A DNA stretch of 64,000 nt from CAVQDV01 sp963711375 (lineage in GTDB: Bacteria > Pseudomonadota > Gammaproteobacteria > Coxiellales > Coxiellaceae): assembly GCA_963711375.1 (NCBI GenBank), contig CAVQDV010000005.1, positions 186,001-250,000 on the forward strand, given 5' to 3'. How positions within the stretch are numbered: the stretch's first letter is position 1; each line of letters begins with the position of its first letter. Below are positions 1 to 8,966 of the stretch, one piece after another. Both the position numbers and the translations under genes were made by a program. Under the pieces are notes generated by a model that ran no database searches, was not told where the DNA came from, and saw only the letters and a list, made by a program, of their open reading frames with translations.

Positions 1-663
1 ATACCCATCATGAATGCAGACGCGAGCTTCATGCGCCTCAAAGTCTTCTTGCTCGAGAAAACGAACATCATTGCTTGCCACCACTGGAATATTACATCGA
101 GTAGCCACTTCAATGGCGCCCGCAATATATTCATTTTCATTGGGGCGCCCCACTCGCTGTAATTCCAAATAATACCGATTGGGAAAATGACGCTTCCAAA
201 ATGCTAGACGAGATTCAACGACTTCCGTTTTACGATTCACCAGCGCTTGGCCTACATCACCAAATTGTGCGCCAGATAAAATAATTAATCCGCCATTAAA
301 TTCTTCAAGCCATTCCCTCACAATGAGGGGATCCCCATTAACTTGTCCATCGACATAGGCACGCGATATTAAACGCGTTAAATTATGATAGCCTTCTTGA
401 TTTTGACAAAGTACCGTTAACACAAATCGTTCTTCATTTTCCTGCAAAATTAAATCCGCGCCGACAATGGGTTTAATTCCAGCTTCCGTCGCTGCCGTAT
501 AAAATTTTACCAGGGCAAATAAATTGATATGATCCGTAATCGCAATGGCCGGCATGGTAAGCTTCGTTTTTTGGATAAGCGATTTTATGCGTAAAATACC
601 GTCGCATAATGAATATTCACTGTGCGTTTTTAAATGAATAAATGGTGGGTTTGCTGCGCTCAT
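1..663 (-). CDS. dnaE: DNA polymerase III alpha subunit, N-terminal part (window edge)
   Basis: Catalytic subunit of the replicative polymerase; only the first ~221 residues are in the window and the frame stays open to base 1. The translation begins MSAANPPFIHLKTHSEYSL and has the PHP-domain features of bacterial DnaE (HSEYSL, then AITDH, later GHITLL-type segments such as FNGGLIILSGAQFGDVG). The ATG at 663-661 overlaps the TGA of the upstream ddl as ATGA, implying translational coupling. rnhB next to dnaE is a common gammaproteobacterial arrangement. Identification is from protein family resemblance and context. Confidence 0.93.
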   Translation of the reverse strand, partial: MSAANPPFIHLKTHSEYSLCDGILRIKSLIQKTKLTMPAIAITDHINLFALVKFYTAATEAGIKPIVGADLILQENEERFVLTVLCQNQEGYHNLTRLISRAYVDGQVNGDPLIVREWLEEFNGGLIILSGAQFGDVGQALVNRKTEVVESRLAFWKRHFPNRYYLELQRVGRPNENEYIAGAIEVATRCNIPVVASNDVRFLEQEDFEAHEARVCIHDGY

Positions 664-1775
664 TGGGATTGCAAGGGAACAGCCTGTAGCGTGTCGCGAG
701 AACGCACAAAAGACTGGCGCATTGTGTATCGCGCAAAAGCCAGATCAATTAATTGATCCACTAAGGCATTCTCGGGCAAACCACTTACGGCCCAATTTTT
801 GGGATACATGCTAATATTGGTAAAACCTGGAAGCGTATTGAGTTCACTAATAAAGACGTCTTCCTCTTTTACGAAGAAATCCACGCGTGCCATGCCTTCA
901 CAGCCCAAGGCTTTAAAAGCAGCTACGCTCAGGGTCTGCACTTTTGAAATTTGCGTAGCCGTTAAATCGGCTGGTGTGATCACCTTCGCGCCTTCATCAT
1001 CGATATATTTGGCTTCATAAGAATAAAATTCGGCTTCAACTGGTAGAATTTCGCCTGGTAAAGAGGCTTTTGGATTTTCATTCCCTAATACAGAACATTC
1101 TATTTCGCGGGCTCTGCAAAAGGGTTCTATTAATATTTTTGAATCGTAATTAAAGGCCAAATTAACAGCCTGCTCAAATTCGGATTTATTGCGCACTTTT
1201 GTAACGCCTATAGAAGAGCCTAAATTCGCCGGCTTCACAAACATAATGGACCCAAAACGCTTTGTTAAATCTTCGTAGGTGTAGTGATTTTTTTCGAAAT
1301 GATTGATCGTTTGCCAGTCCAATACTTTTAAGCCCGCTGCTCGCAAAACCAACTTCGCCATGTGTTTATCCATGCATAAAGCCGTGCTTAAAACGCCCGC
1401 TCCGACGTAGGGAACATTCAGTAATTCTAATAAACCTTGCAAGGTGCCATCTTCTCCACCCGTTCCATGAATAATGGGAAATACACAATCGCAGGGAAAT
1501 TGGCGAAGTCCATCCAGAGTTTGGAAAGGTTTCGATCGATCGGAAAAATTCAGAGTAATGGGAATGAGTTCTTGCGTGGATTTTAATTTTTTAAAATTAA
1601 AATCGTCTGAGCCACCGTAATAAAACCATTCACCTTGTTGGCTGATATAAACGACGGCGACGTGATATTTCTCGGAGTCGAGTGCCGCCACTACATTTTT
1701 CATCGATAGAAGTGAAACTTCGTGCTCTGCCGACTGGCCGCCTCCAATGACTACAATATGTTTTTTATTTTTCAT
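660..1775 (-). CDS. ddl: D-alanine--D-alanine ligase
   Basis: Cytoplasmic ATP-grasp ligase making D-Ala-D-Ala for peptidoglycan. The 371-residue protein starts with the GGGQSAEHEVSLLS motif of Ddl, has HGTGGEDGTLQGLLE in the N-terminal domain, the ATP-grasp FVKPANLGSSIGV segment, and the C-terminal metal/substrate signature SELNTLPGFT. Length fits the longer DdlA-type enzymes. It lies between rnhB (stop 5 bases upstream of the ATG) and dnaE (ATGA overlap), so the three look co-transcribed. Ddl is more often found in the division/cell-wall cluster with murC and ftsQ, so this location is unusual. Confidence 0.95.
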   Translation of the reverse strand: MKNKKHIVVIGGGQSAEHEVSLLSMKNVVAALDSEKYHVAVVYISQQGEWFYYGGSDDFNFKKLKSTQELIPITLNFSDRSKPFQTLDGLRQFPCDCVFPIIHGTGGEDGTLQGLLELLNVPYVGAGVLSTALCMDKHMAKLVLRAAGLKVLDWQTINHFEKNHYTYEDLTKRFGSIMFVKPANLGSSIGVTKVRNKSEFEQAVNLAFNYDSKILIEPFCRAREIECSVLGNENPKASLPGEILPVEAEFYSYEAKYIDDEGAKVITPADLTATQISKVQTLSVAAFKALGCEGMARVDFFVKEEDVFISELNTLPGFTNISMYPKNWAVSGLPENALVDQLIDLAFARYTMRQSFVRSRDTLQAVPLQSQ

Positions 1776-1776
1776 A

Positions 1777-1799
1777 CCCCTCAGTAACCCTCTCCCGCA
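1777..1799. repeat. Partial copy of the CCCTCTCCC-type repeat
   Basis: CCCCTCAGTAACCCTCTCCC and the following bases match the left part of the complete element at 59101-59137. The stop codon and last residues of rnhB (SAGEGY) fall inside it, so the repeat appears to have provided the end of that gene. Confidence 0.5.
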
Positions 1800-2368
1800 C
1801 TTTTTAAAAGTGCTTGTTTTACTGGAGCAAAACTTCGCCTATGAATGGGCGAGGCTCCAAATTTTTCAAGCGCTTCGAGATGCAGCACCGTTCCATAACC
1901 TTTGTGCGCGCTAAAGCCATATTGCGGGTATTTTTGGTCATAATCAAGCATGATTCTATCCCGCGTAACCTTTGCAACGATAGAGGCGGCACTAATACAG
2001 GGTTCAAGCAAATCGCCCCCAATGATCGTTTTCGTGGGATAAGCTATTTTGGGCGCACAATTACCGTCAATCCAAACCGAACTTGGAGTTTTAGTTAAAT
2101 TTTCTACTGCCCGTTTCATCGCCAATAATGTAGCTTGCAGAATATTCACCGTGTCAATTTCTTGAACATCAGCAAAGCCCACGCCATAAGAAATGGTTTT
2201 AGCCACTATCTCAGCATACAGTTTTTCCCGCATTTTCTCTGAGAGTTTTTTAGAATCGGTTAAGCCCTGAATCGGCTGCTTAGGATCCAAAATCACAGCA
2301 GCCGCCACCACAGGCCCCGCTAAAGGCCCACGCCCTGCTTCATCCACTCCTGCGATGAGTATGTCCAT
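1781..2368 (-). CDS. rnhB: Ribonuclease HII
   Basis: Removes RNA from RNA/DNA hybrids, including single ribonucleotides. The start IAGVDEAGRGPLAGPVV carries the DEAGRGP active-site motif; DSKKLSEKMRE and the later SAASIVAKVTRD and HKGYGT segments are also typical. I place the start at the ATG at 2368 (MDILIAGVDEAG) because it is preceded by AAAAGGGACAAAT, a usable ribosome site, and gives 195 residues, the family length; the frame extends 14 codons further upstream. The last residues lie in a partial dispersed repeat. Confidence 0.95.
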   Translation of the reverse strand: MDILIAGVDEAGRGPLAGPVVAAAVILDPKQPIQGLTDSKKLSEKMREKLYAEIVAKTISYGVGFADVQEIDTVNILQATLLAMKRAVENLTKTPSSVWIDGNCAPKIAYPTKTIIGGDLLEPCISAASIVAKVTRDRIMLDYDQKYPQYGFSAHKGYGTVLHLEALEKFGASPIHRRSFAPVKQALLKSAGEGY

Positions 2369-2416
2369 ATTTGTCCCTTTTGAATTTTCAGGAAGAATAA
2401 CACAGGACAATAGGAA

Positions 2417-2450
2417 GCAACCAGGAGTTCCCGCTAAAGCGGCAATTGCT
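2417..2450. repeat. Dispersed palindromic element, copy 1
   Basis: Contains AGGAGTTCCCGCTAAAGCGG followed by CAATTGCT. Same family as copies near 3812, 11434, 19200, 20519, 21766, 25142 and 56974. Located in the intergenic space between rnhB and the next gene, upstream of both; here one arm has a change (CGGCAATT instead of CGGGAATT). Confidence 0.75.
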
Positions 2451-2528
2451 GTTGCTGATATTGATTAAGGTGAGATTGAATTGTTCATAGTGCAATGCTA
2501 GTCTCATGTCTAATTTTGGAGTTTATAC

Positions 2529-3788
2529 ATGAAAAAAAGTTTACCCGATGACGCGGAAAAAGCCCCCAATACCGTTAACCCCACTCACAATTTGATTCAA
2601 GCCTGCCAAACTGGTGCAGATAAGAGCCTGGAATTTCTACTCAGCACTCATCAAGCATTGTTTCCCGATGTGAAAATTGACTTCAATGAAGAAATCGATG
2701 GAGCAAGTCTAATTCAACATGTGCTCCATACGCATTTTCCTGCATCGCAAAAAATACTCGAAATTTTAATCAAAAATGGTGCCATCGTAAAACCAGAATA
2801 TTTGCTTCTGGCCAACAATAACCAAATTTTTGATTTTCTCCACCATTATTGCAAGCCCAACTTTGAAACGATTATTAGAGCCATTAAGCTCAATTCAAAT
2901 TTTATACTTCGACTGATGCAATTGAATATTCCACTCGACATGTCTTTAATAATCTGGGACCCCAAAAATCACACAGGGGACACAAGTAATAAAATAGAAG
3001 CCAAAGAACTCTTTTCTTTTTTTTCAACTAACTTTCCACGCCGACCTGTAACTTATGATTTTTACTTTCTATCAATAAAATTAGGGTTCTTTAGTTCTTT
3101 TCCAAACGTAAAAAAAACACAAAACTATATTTTAGAAAATTTCAATCATCGTGAACTCATTCTCTATAATCGCCTACTAAATTCTATAGTTTTATTCGAA
3201 GGCAAAATAGAAACGCCGGAAGACCTTGAAAAGGCCAATATTTCCGACACCAACCGAAGGCTTAAGAATTTAGTTTATATTTCTGGAAAATCACACTTCA
3301 ATATCCCAGGTAGTCAATACAATGTAGATCTCTCCCCGGAAAAGAGCTTCACTCGTCATACACTTTTGAGAGGTTTTCTTTGCGACGGTCTTCTTAACCC
3401 CTTTCCAGCTCGAATTCTAGCGCATGTATTTTTAATACAACTTACCGATAGCAACGTTAAGAAAGAAGAATTTCTAAACGCCGCTCAAAAATTTGGCCAA
3501 GAAAAAATTTATTACGCTCTTCAAGAAAGGCTCAACATAATTGATGATAATACTATTAAATTGGCGTGGTTGGCGCGAGTTCGGGACTCTGGTATCTTTG
3601 AAAATAAAAAGCCATTTCTTGGCGAAGGAAATCTCTATAAAAAAATTACCGAACAGATCGATGTCCTTAGCCCCCCAAAAGTAGAAAATCCCCAATCCAC
3701 TTCTTTTTACGGATTGTGGAAGGAACATCAAAAAAAATATGTGGACAAGAAACCTACCCCAGAATCCCCAATGAAATTTGAGCTTTAA
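2529..3788 (+). CDS. Hypothetical protein, possible degenerate ankyrin-type effector
   Basis: A 419-residue soluble protein with no membrane segment or signal peptide. The N-terminal half (about residues 20-140) has helix-turn-helix spacing reminiscent of diverged ankyrin repeats (LIQACQTGADKSLEFLLSTH, ILEILIKNGAIVKPEYLLLA), but no clean repeat consensus. The C-terminal part is charged and unrecognised and ends in a Lys/Pro-rich tail. The gene stands alone between repeat copies 1 and 2, with GGAG 8 bases before the ATG and lower GC than the housekeeping genes nearby. In a Legionellales-like genome this profile fits a secreted effector, which is inference only. Confidence 0.7.
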   Translation: MKKSLPDDAEKAPNTVNPTHNLIQACQTGADKSLEFLLSTHQALFPDVKIDFNEEIDGASLIQHVLHTHFPASQKILEILIKNGAIVKPEYLLLANNNQIFDFLHHYCKPNFETIIRAIKLNSNFILRLMQLNIPLDMSLIIWDPKNHTGDTSNKIEAKELFSFFSTNFPRRPVTYDFYFLSIKLGFFSSFPNVKKTQNYILENFNHRELILYNRLLNSIVLFEGKIETPEDLEKANISDTNRRLKNLVYISGKSHFNIPGSQYNVDLSPEKSFTRHTLLRGFLCDGLLNPFPARILAHVFLIQLTDSNVKKEEFLNAAQKFGQEKIYYALQERLNIIDDNTIKLAWLARVRDSGIFENKKPFLGEGNLYKKITEQIDVLSPPKVENPQSTSFYGLWKEHQKKYVDKKPTPESPMKFEL

Positions 3789-3811
3789 CTTCCAAACACA
3801 ATTCTGATTGT

Positions 3812-3839
3812 AGCAGTTCTCGCTTTAGCGGGAATTGCT
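3812..3839. repeat. Dispersed palindromic element, copy 2
   Basis: AGCAGTTCTCGC, a TTTA centre and GCGGGAATTGCT pair as a near-perfect 12-bp stem 24 bases after the stop of the preceding gene. The position would allow a terminator role, although no T-run follows. Confidence 0.75.
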
Positions 3840-4166
3840 GATTCTGAACCCGTCAGCGATCCCGAGTAGCAATTGCATCTCTACCTGATGATAGGCGCCC
3901 TAAGCCTTTGAATCTAGATTTAAGCCCCTCTTTGGCTTGAAAGAATGGAGGGTTTAAATTGATCATTTATTGAGCTTCTGTTGAAAGTTAAAGGCTTCAT
4001 CTCAACTATTTATATTAAATTTCATGTAGTTATCACATTATTTAAGGTTGAAAAAAACAGGCAAAAAAAGAGAATCTGAACCTATTGAATAGTCTTGGCT
4101 ATATTTTGTACACTCTCAGCCTGTTAATTGACTATAGTTATGGTAGACCACATGAGAAGAAATTTT
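3840..4166. other. Non-coding stretch upstream of the response regulator
   Basis: AT-rich intergenic region with no ORF I believe in. It should hold the promoter of the response-regulator gene; TATATTTTGTACACT near 4098-4112 is a possible -10 region but no convincing -35 partner is seen. Confidence 0.4.
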
Positions 4167-4802
4167 ATGACGAATATATTAGTAATCGAAGACGAAACCC
4201 TGTTTAGTAGCTTTATCAACCAGGTGATTGCCTCAGAGGCGGATTTTGCCCTCGTAGCGGAGTCTAAAAGTGGCGTTGATGGTCTTCGCCAAGCCCAACA
4301 ACTGAAACCTGATCTGGTGGTGTTGGATATCCATTTGCCGGACTTGAGCGGCATTAGTATCGCCAAAAAACTGATGCAAATTTCCCCTAAAATGAAAATT
4401 CTAATCGTTAGCGCCAGTACAAGCCCCATCTATATTTATAATTTAGTGAAATTAGGTGTAAAAGGTTATATGACAAAGGGCTTTTCACAGGTCAACGATT
4501 TTATTAATGCCTTAAAAATCATACGAGATGGGCAAGAGTATTTTAGTGAAGATGCCGCCAATGCCTTGGCATTTATCATCAAACAAAATGAACGAGAATT
4601 TCCCCTGCTGTCGCTTTCTCCACAAGAAATTGAAGTCACTTCGCAGCTCATCGATGGGGCCTCGATTAAAGCTATCGCACAGACTATGCATCTCAGTGAT
4701 AAACGAATTTATCGCTTAAGAACCGAAATATTCGGGAAATTAAATATTGAAAACAATGATGAATTGACCACCAAATTCTGGCGTTTTTTTACGAAATCTT
4801 AA
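4167..4802 (+). CDS. NarL/GacA-like response regulator
   Basis: Two-component DNA-binding regulator. Numbered from MTNILVIEDE, the receiver domain spans ~1-120 with acidic pocket E8/D9, phosphoacceptor D54 (LVVLDIHLPDLSG) and K104 (GYMTKG). The LuxR-type helix-turn-helix (~147-205: LSPQEIEVTSQLIDG, then IAQTMHLSDKRIYRLRTEIF) ends NIENNDELTTKFWRF, close to the NDVELT ending of GacA/UvrY/LetA. I chose the ATG at 4167 because it opens the receiver fold and is preceded by GAGAAGAAATTTT; upstream in-frame starts at 4128 and 4152 exist. No sensor kinase is adjacent, as is usual for this group. Its stop overlaps the convergent membrane gene by 14 bases. The Csr/Rsm RNA at 58.7-58.95 kb is a plausible target. 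Confidence 0.88.
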   Translation: MTNILVIEDETLFSSFINQVIASEADFALVAESKSGVDGLRQAQQLKPDLVVLDIHLPDLSGISIAKKLMQISPKMKILIVSASTSPIYIYNLVKLGVKGYMTKGFSQVNDFINALKIIRDGQEYFSEDAANALAFIIKQNEREFPLLSLSPQEIEVTSQLIDGASIKAIAQTMHLSDKRIYRLRTEIFGKLNIENNDELTTKFWRFFTKS

Positions 4803-5538
4803 AATCATTTTCAGATAATACTATCATGGCATTTAACAGGGGAAAGAATATTCCAAGGACAACAATATCAAATGGAACATTTAAATAATAATTCGCTAAT
4901 ACATGCTGGTGTAGAGTGCCAGGATAAATTAAAAACACGCAGAACAAGGTTAAGGCATATAAGCCAAAGGAATGGAACCAGTTTTGGAATCCCACTAACT
5001 CTCCGCTGCTGCGGAATGCCCTGAGTACCTGAGATTTATGAATTATAATGATCGGAATAGCAAAAAAGAAAAGCACATACAAAAACATCACAGGCATTAA
5101 AAAAAGAATAAAGAGAAAAATAACAGAATTTCCGGCCACTGCATGGGAAAAAAGCATAAATATTTCAAAAATCGCGAAGAAGGCTAAAACCGCAAAAAAA
5201 ATTCTTGGAAATATTGTTAATATTCTATGAAAAATTTTTTTCAAGGAAATGTCGTGCCCACTCAAAAAATCATCCGCCGCCCGGAGTGAACAAGCCCATA
5301 AAAAAATCAGCAAAAACCCAACAACCGCTTCGGTTGCCCAGGCGATATAAAAGGGATAAGGGGAATCTGCGCTAAAATGAAACCCTGAACTCCAGTAATG
5401 ATAAAATACAGAGCTCAGGTCCTTTGCCATCACAAAAAGCAAAATGAAAAGCCAACTCGCTTTTAATATCTCAAAATAATGCTTAAAACTTATTTGTAGT
5501 AATTTTAAAAAATCTCGGCGAATTTTAGGTTTGTGCAT
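4789..5538 (-). CDS. Hypothetical polytopic inner-membrane protein
   Basis: About 249 residues with roughly six hydrophobic segments (for example WLFILLFVMAK, VVGFLLIFLWACS, FFAVLAFFAIFEIFMLF, IFLFILFLMPVMFLYVLFFF). No family recognised. Start placed at MHKPKIRRDF (5538); an in-frame ATG lies four codons upstream. It overlaps the 3' end of fadJ by 14 bases, so it is probably the last gene of the fad operon, and it converges on and overlaps the response-regulator gene at its 3' end. A lipid-related membrane role is possible from context but unproven. Confidence 0.75.
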   Translation of the reverse strand: MHKPKIRRDFLKLLQISFKHYFEILKASWLFILLFVMAKDLSSVFYHYWSSGFHFSADSPYPFYIAWATEAVVGFLLIFLWACSLRAADDFLSGHDISLKKIFHRILTIFPRIFFAVLAFFAIFEIFMLFSHAVAGNSVIFLFILFLMPVMFLYVLFFFAIPIIIIHKSQVLRAFRSSGELVGFQNWFHSFGLYALTLFCVFLIYPGTLHQHVLANYYLNVPFDIVVLGIFFPLLNAMIVLSENDFKIS

Positions 5539-7615
5539 TCGAATCACCATTCGTTAGCAGTTTGCCAGTGGTCTCAAGTAATAAATCCCAGCCCACATAA
5601 GGTTTGAAACGTTCACCATATTGTTTTGAGAATTTTTCCAAGGTGGATACCACCTCAACGACTCCACGAGTTTTCGCATATTGAATGGGGCCTCCACGAA
5701 ATGGTGCAAAACCCGTTCCGAAAATCATGCCAGCATCAAGTAAATCGGAATCCGTAACTATGCCTTCATGCAAGCAAGCAACGGCTTCATTGACCATCCT
5801 TAAAATTAAACGATCCGTAATCTCTTTCAATGCGGGTGTCATTTCCACCTTTTTGTCGGAGCCTATTTTTTTGCCATTGCGATAGGAGTAAAAACCTTTA
5901 CCCGATTTAACCCCTAAATTTCCGGCCTCTACCATCTCCTTTAATTTCGGAGATACTTCTCCACCAAAATACCTGGCCATCGTAGAAGAGGCGGAATATA
6001 GAATGTCTAAACCAACCGCATCGGCTAAAGTTAAGGGTCCCATTGGCATACCGAAATTCACAGCGGCCTGATCCACTTGCTCAATCGGCACTTTTTCCTG
6101 ATAAATGGCGAAGGCCTCCATGAAATAAGGCGTTAAGATTCGATTCACCAAAAAACCAGGGTGCGACACCACTGGCAATGGAAGACGCTGAATTTTGCCA
6201 ACAAAAGCCATGGCCTTATTAATGGTTTCCTCCAAAGTAGATTTTCCATGAACCACTTCTACTAATGGCATTTTTGAGACGGGATTAAAGAAGTGTATAC
6301 CTACCAATCGGCCCGGACTATTCAAAACGGATGCAATATCTTCTAAAGGTAAACTGGAGGTATTTGTCGCTAAAATAGCGCCAGATTTTAATTTTGGCTC
6401 AAAGGATTTAAATAATTCTTGCTTGGCCTCTAAATTTTCAAAAATTGCCTCAATAATGACGTCGGCATTAGCCACGCCGTTACCATCGATATCCGCCTGT
6501 AAACGATCCATCGTGGCGGCCACCAAACGGGGATCTTTTAATTTTCGCTCATATAATTGAAAAGCGCGTTTAATCGCAGGCGCAATGCGTTCTGGGGTTT
6601 GATCTTGCAAAGTCACATGAAAACCTTGTAATGCGCACCAAGCGGCGATATCTCCACCCATGGTGCCAGCCCCCACCACATGAATACGGGTAGGGTTAAA
6701 GGCCACTTTTTTGGAAAGTCCTTTCATTCTATCTCTTAAAAAGAATATGCGAACTAAATTACGCGCGGTTTCACTCACCATTAACTTAGCGATGGATTTT
6801 GCTTCTGCGATCATCGATTGATCGTGATTATTCACGCCAATATTTACCCAATGATCGACCACCTCAAAGGGGGCTGGGTAATGTTCAGGATTAATATGTT
6901 TGGCTCGCAGATTGCGATACAGTAGTTTGCCTACCAAAGGGCGAAGCCAATTTGCATTTAACAAACTAGTAAAAAATCCTGGTTCATGGGGCTTAGGCTC
7001 GGTTAATACATAATTACGGGCTGCAGTTTTTAAATGTCGCGCAGGCACAGCAACATCTACAATACCTAATTTAGCGCATTTTTTTGCCGAATAAGAAGCT
7101 CCTGGTAAAATCATTTTCATGGCCTCTATGGGGCCAATTAATAAAGGCAAGCGAACAGTTCCGCCCCAACCCGGCTGAATTCCTAACTGAATTTCGGGCA
7201 AACCAATCATCGTTTTTGGTCCCTCTTCTGCCACACGATATCGACACGCTAAGGCTAGCTCCGTTCCGCCTCCCATCGAAAAACCATTAATCATGGCAAC
7301 GGTCGGCATTTTTAGCCTTGAAATTTTATCAAAAATAATCTGTGCTTTTCGGCAATATTCAAAGACCTCTTCAGGAGACTGTAAATCAATAAATTGTGAA
7401 ATATCCGCACCCGCAATAAAACCATTGCTTTTCCCAGATAAAATGACCACACCTCTTGGAGGCTGCTGCTCAATAATATCAAGAATTTGATCAAGCTCAA
7501 CGAACACTTCGCGGCTCATGCTATTCGTGGATTTACCTTCCCGATCAAAAGTCAGCCACAAAATATTATCTTTATCGGTTTCCAAATTAAAATGATGAAA
7601 TGAATATTCAGACAT
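5525..7615 (-). CDS. fadJ: Multifunctional fatty-acid oxidation enzyme, FadJ/FadB type
   Basis: Enoyl-CoA hydratase plus 3-hydroxyacyl-CoA dehydrogenase of beta-oxidation. Residues ~1-190 are a crotonase domain with oxyanion-hole IAGADISQF, NGFSMGGGTELALAC and the two catalytic-Glu segments (GGTELA and LPEIQLGIQPGWGG). From ~300 a NAD-binding fold begins (VVGAGTMGGDIAAWCALQGF), followed by HFFNPVSKMPLVEV and the helical C-terminal dimer domain. The start at 7615 (MSEYSFHHFN) is preceded by GGAAGGGAGCATTT; the longer frame reads into the upstream gene and is unlikely. 696 residues match FadJ (about 714). It lies 14 bases after fadI and is the third enzyme of the operon. Confidence 0.93.
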   Translation of the reverse strand: MSEYSFHHFNLETDKDNILWLTFDREGKSTNSMSREVFVELDQILDIIEQQPPRGVVILSGKSNGFIAGADISQFIDLQSPEEVFEYCRKAQIIFDKISRLKMPTVAMINGFSMGGGTELALACRYRVAEEGPKTMIGLPEIQLGIQPGWGGTVRLPLLIGPIEAMKMILPGASYSAKKCAKLGIVDVAVPARHLKTAARNYVLTEPKPHEPGFFTSLLNANWLRPLVGKLLYRNLRAKHINPEHYPAPFEVVDHWVNIGVNNHDQSMIAEAKSIAKLMVSETARNLVRIFFLRDRMKGLSKKVAFNPTRIHVVGAGTMGGDIAAWCALQGFHVTLQDQTPERIAPAIKRAFQLYERKLKDPRLVAATMDRLQADIDGNGVANADVIIEAIFENLEAKQELFKSFEPKLKSGAILATNTSSLPLEDIASVLNSPGRLVGIHFFNPVSKMPLVEVVHGKSTLEETINKAMAFVGKIQRLPLPVVSHPGFLVNRILTPYFMEAFAIYQEKVPIEQVDQAAVNFGMPMGPLTLADAVGLDILYSASSTMARYFGGEVSPKLKEMVEAGNLGVKSGKGFYSYRNGKKIGSDKKVEMTPALKEITDRLILRMVNEAVACLHEGIVTDSDLLDAGMIFGTGFAPFRGGPIQYAKTRGVVEVVSTLEKFSKQYGERFKPYVGWDLLLETTGKLLTNGDSNAQT

Positions 7616-7629
7616 AAATGCTCCCTTCC

Positions 7630-8949
7630 CTAGACAGTTTCCAGAATCATTGCGCCACCTTGGCCACCACCAATACACAGTGCGGCAACACCGCGTTTGG
7701 CGTTATTACGCTTTAAAACATGCAATAAATGTAGCACGATACGCGCTCCAGATGTGCCAACAGGATGACCACAAGCAATCGCACCGCCATCGACATTTAA
7801 TTTTGTTTGATCAATTTTGCCAAAAGCATTTTTTAAACCAAAATGTTCTTTACAAAAAGCCTCGTCCTCTAACCCTCTCAAACACGCAATCACTTGTGCC
7901 GCAAAAGCCTCATTAATTTCCCAAAAATCAATATCGGATATTTGCAGCTGATTTCTCTGTAATAGTGGAACCGTCGCCATTGCCGGGCCCAAACCCATCA
8001 CTTCAGGAGCAAGAGCGGCCCATTGAGAATCGACAATTTTGCCTAAGACTTTTAAATTATATTTTTGCACGGCTTCTTCGCTCGCTAAAACCAGCATGGC
8101 AGAACCATCCGTAATTTGTGAGCTATTTCCAGCGGTAACCTTTCCAAATTTTGGATCGAAGAAAGGTTTTAATTTAGCGAGCTTTTCCAGCGTCGTATCT
8201 CGCCGAACGCCATCATCGAAATTATAGAATTTACCTGAGTGATCATAACTGGCAACAATTTCTGTTAATAATTTTTCATCCAATGCTCGGATCGAGCGCA
8301 CCACACTACCATAGGCAAATTCATCCATTTCTTCGCGAGTTATGTTAAATTGATGAGCCAGAAGTTCAGCCGTCTGCCCCATGTTCATACCTACCAGTGG
8401 ATCTCGCAACCCGTGAATAATTGAAACGATCGGTTTTAATAAACGAGGGCGAAATCTTAACATTACACTGATTTTTTGCGTGAAGGTTTTTGCCCCGTTA
8501 AGATCCGCCATCCAATCCGTCATGGGGGGATTTAAAATTAAAGGTGCACGGCTCATGGCTTCTGTTCCACCCGCTAACACTAAATGCGCACGACCCAGCT
8601 GAATATCTTCCATCGCACAATCCAATGCCTGCATGCCGGTGCCACAATTTCTTTGCACGGTAAAAGCCGGTACTTTATTACCACAGCCTAAACGCAGCGC
8701 CACAATTCTACCAATATTCGCTTCATCCTCCGAAGGCATCATACAACCGACAATAACCTCGTCTAATTCGGTGGGCGAAAAAGGCTGGCGTGATAATACG
8801 GCTTGTCCCGCAGAAACTGCTAAATCAGCCGCCGAAAATGGCCCGCGTTTTCCCTTCGCCTTTAAAAAAGGTGTGCGCGCACCATCAACCACATATACGG
8901 GCGGCAGATCAGGATTCGCTTGCCTTTTCATTTTGGCAGATTTTTCCAT
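7630..8949 (-). CDS. fadI: Acetyl-CoA acyltransferase (3-ketoacyl-CoA thiolase), FadI type
   Basis: Thiolase that cleaves 3-ketoacyl-CoA to acetyl-CoA and a shortened acyl-CoA. Key segments: VVDGARTPFLKAKG at the N-terminus, nucleophilic Cys in QRNCGTGMQALDCA, HPVGTSGARIVLHLL (catalytic His) and C-terminal ALCIGGGQGGAMILE (second Cys). Length 439 equals FadI (436) rather than the shorter FadA. It sits between fadE (17 bases upstream) and fadJ (14 bases downstream) on the same strand, a complete beta-oxidation cycle in one transcript. Confidence 0.93.
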   Translation of the reverse strand: MEKSAKMKRQANPDLPPVYVVDGARTPFLKAKGKRGPFSAADLAVSAGQAVLSRQPFSPTELDEVIVGCMMPSEDEANIGRIVALRLGCGNKVPAFTVQRNCGTGMQALDCAMEDIQLGRAHLVLAGGTEAMSRAPLILNPPMTDWMADLNGAKTFTQKISVMLRFRPRLLKPIVSIIHGLRDPLVGMNMGQTAELLAHQFNITREEMDEFAYGSVVRSIRALDEKLLTEIVASYDHSGKFYNFDDGVRRDTTLEKLAKLKPFFDPKFGKVTAGNSSQITDGSAMLVLASEEAVQKYNLKVLGKIVDSQWAALAPEVMGLGPAMATVPLLQRNQLQISDIDFWEINEAFAAQVIACLRGLEDEAFCKEHFGLKNAFGKIDQTKLNVDGGAIACGHPVGTSGARIVLHLLHVLKRNNAKRGVAALCIGGGQGGAMILETV

Positions 8950-8966
8950 TTTATTACCTCATGCTG

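Noticed and set aside
1814..2098. Plus-strand ORF opposite rnhB
   Set aside because: It is a shadow of a clearly coding gene with no independent support.
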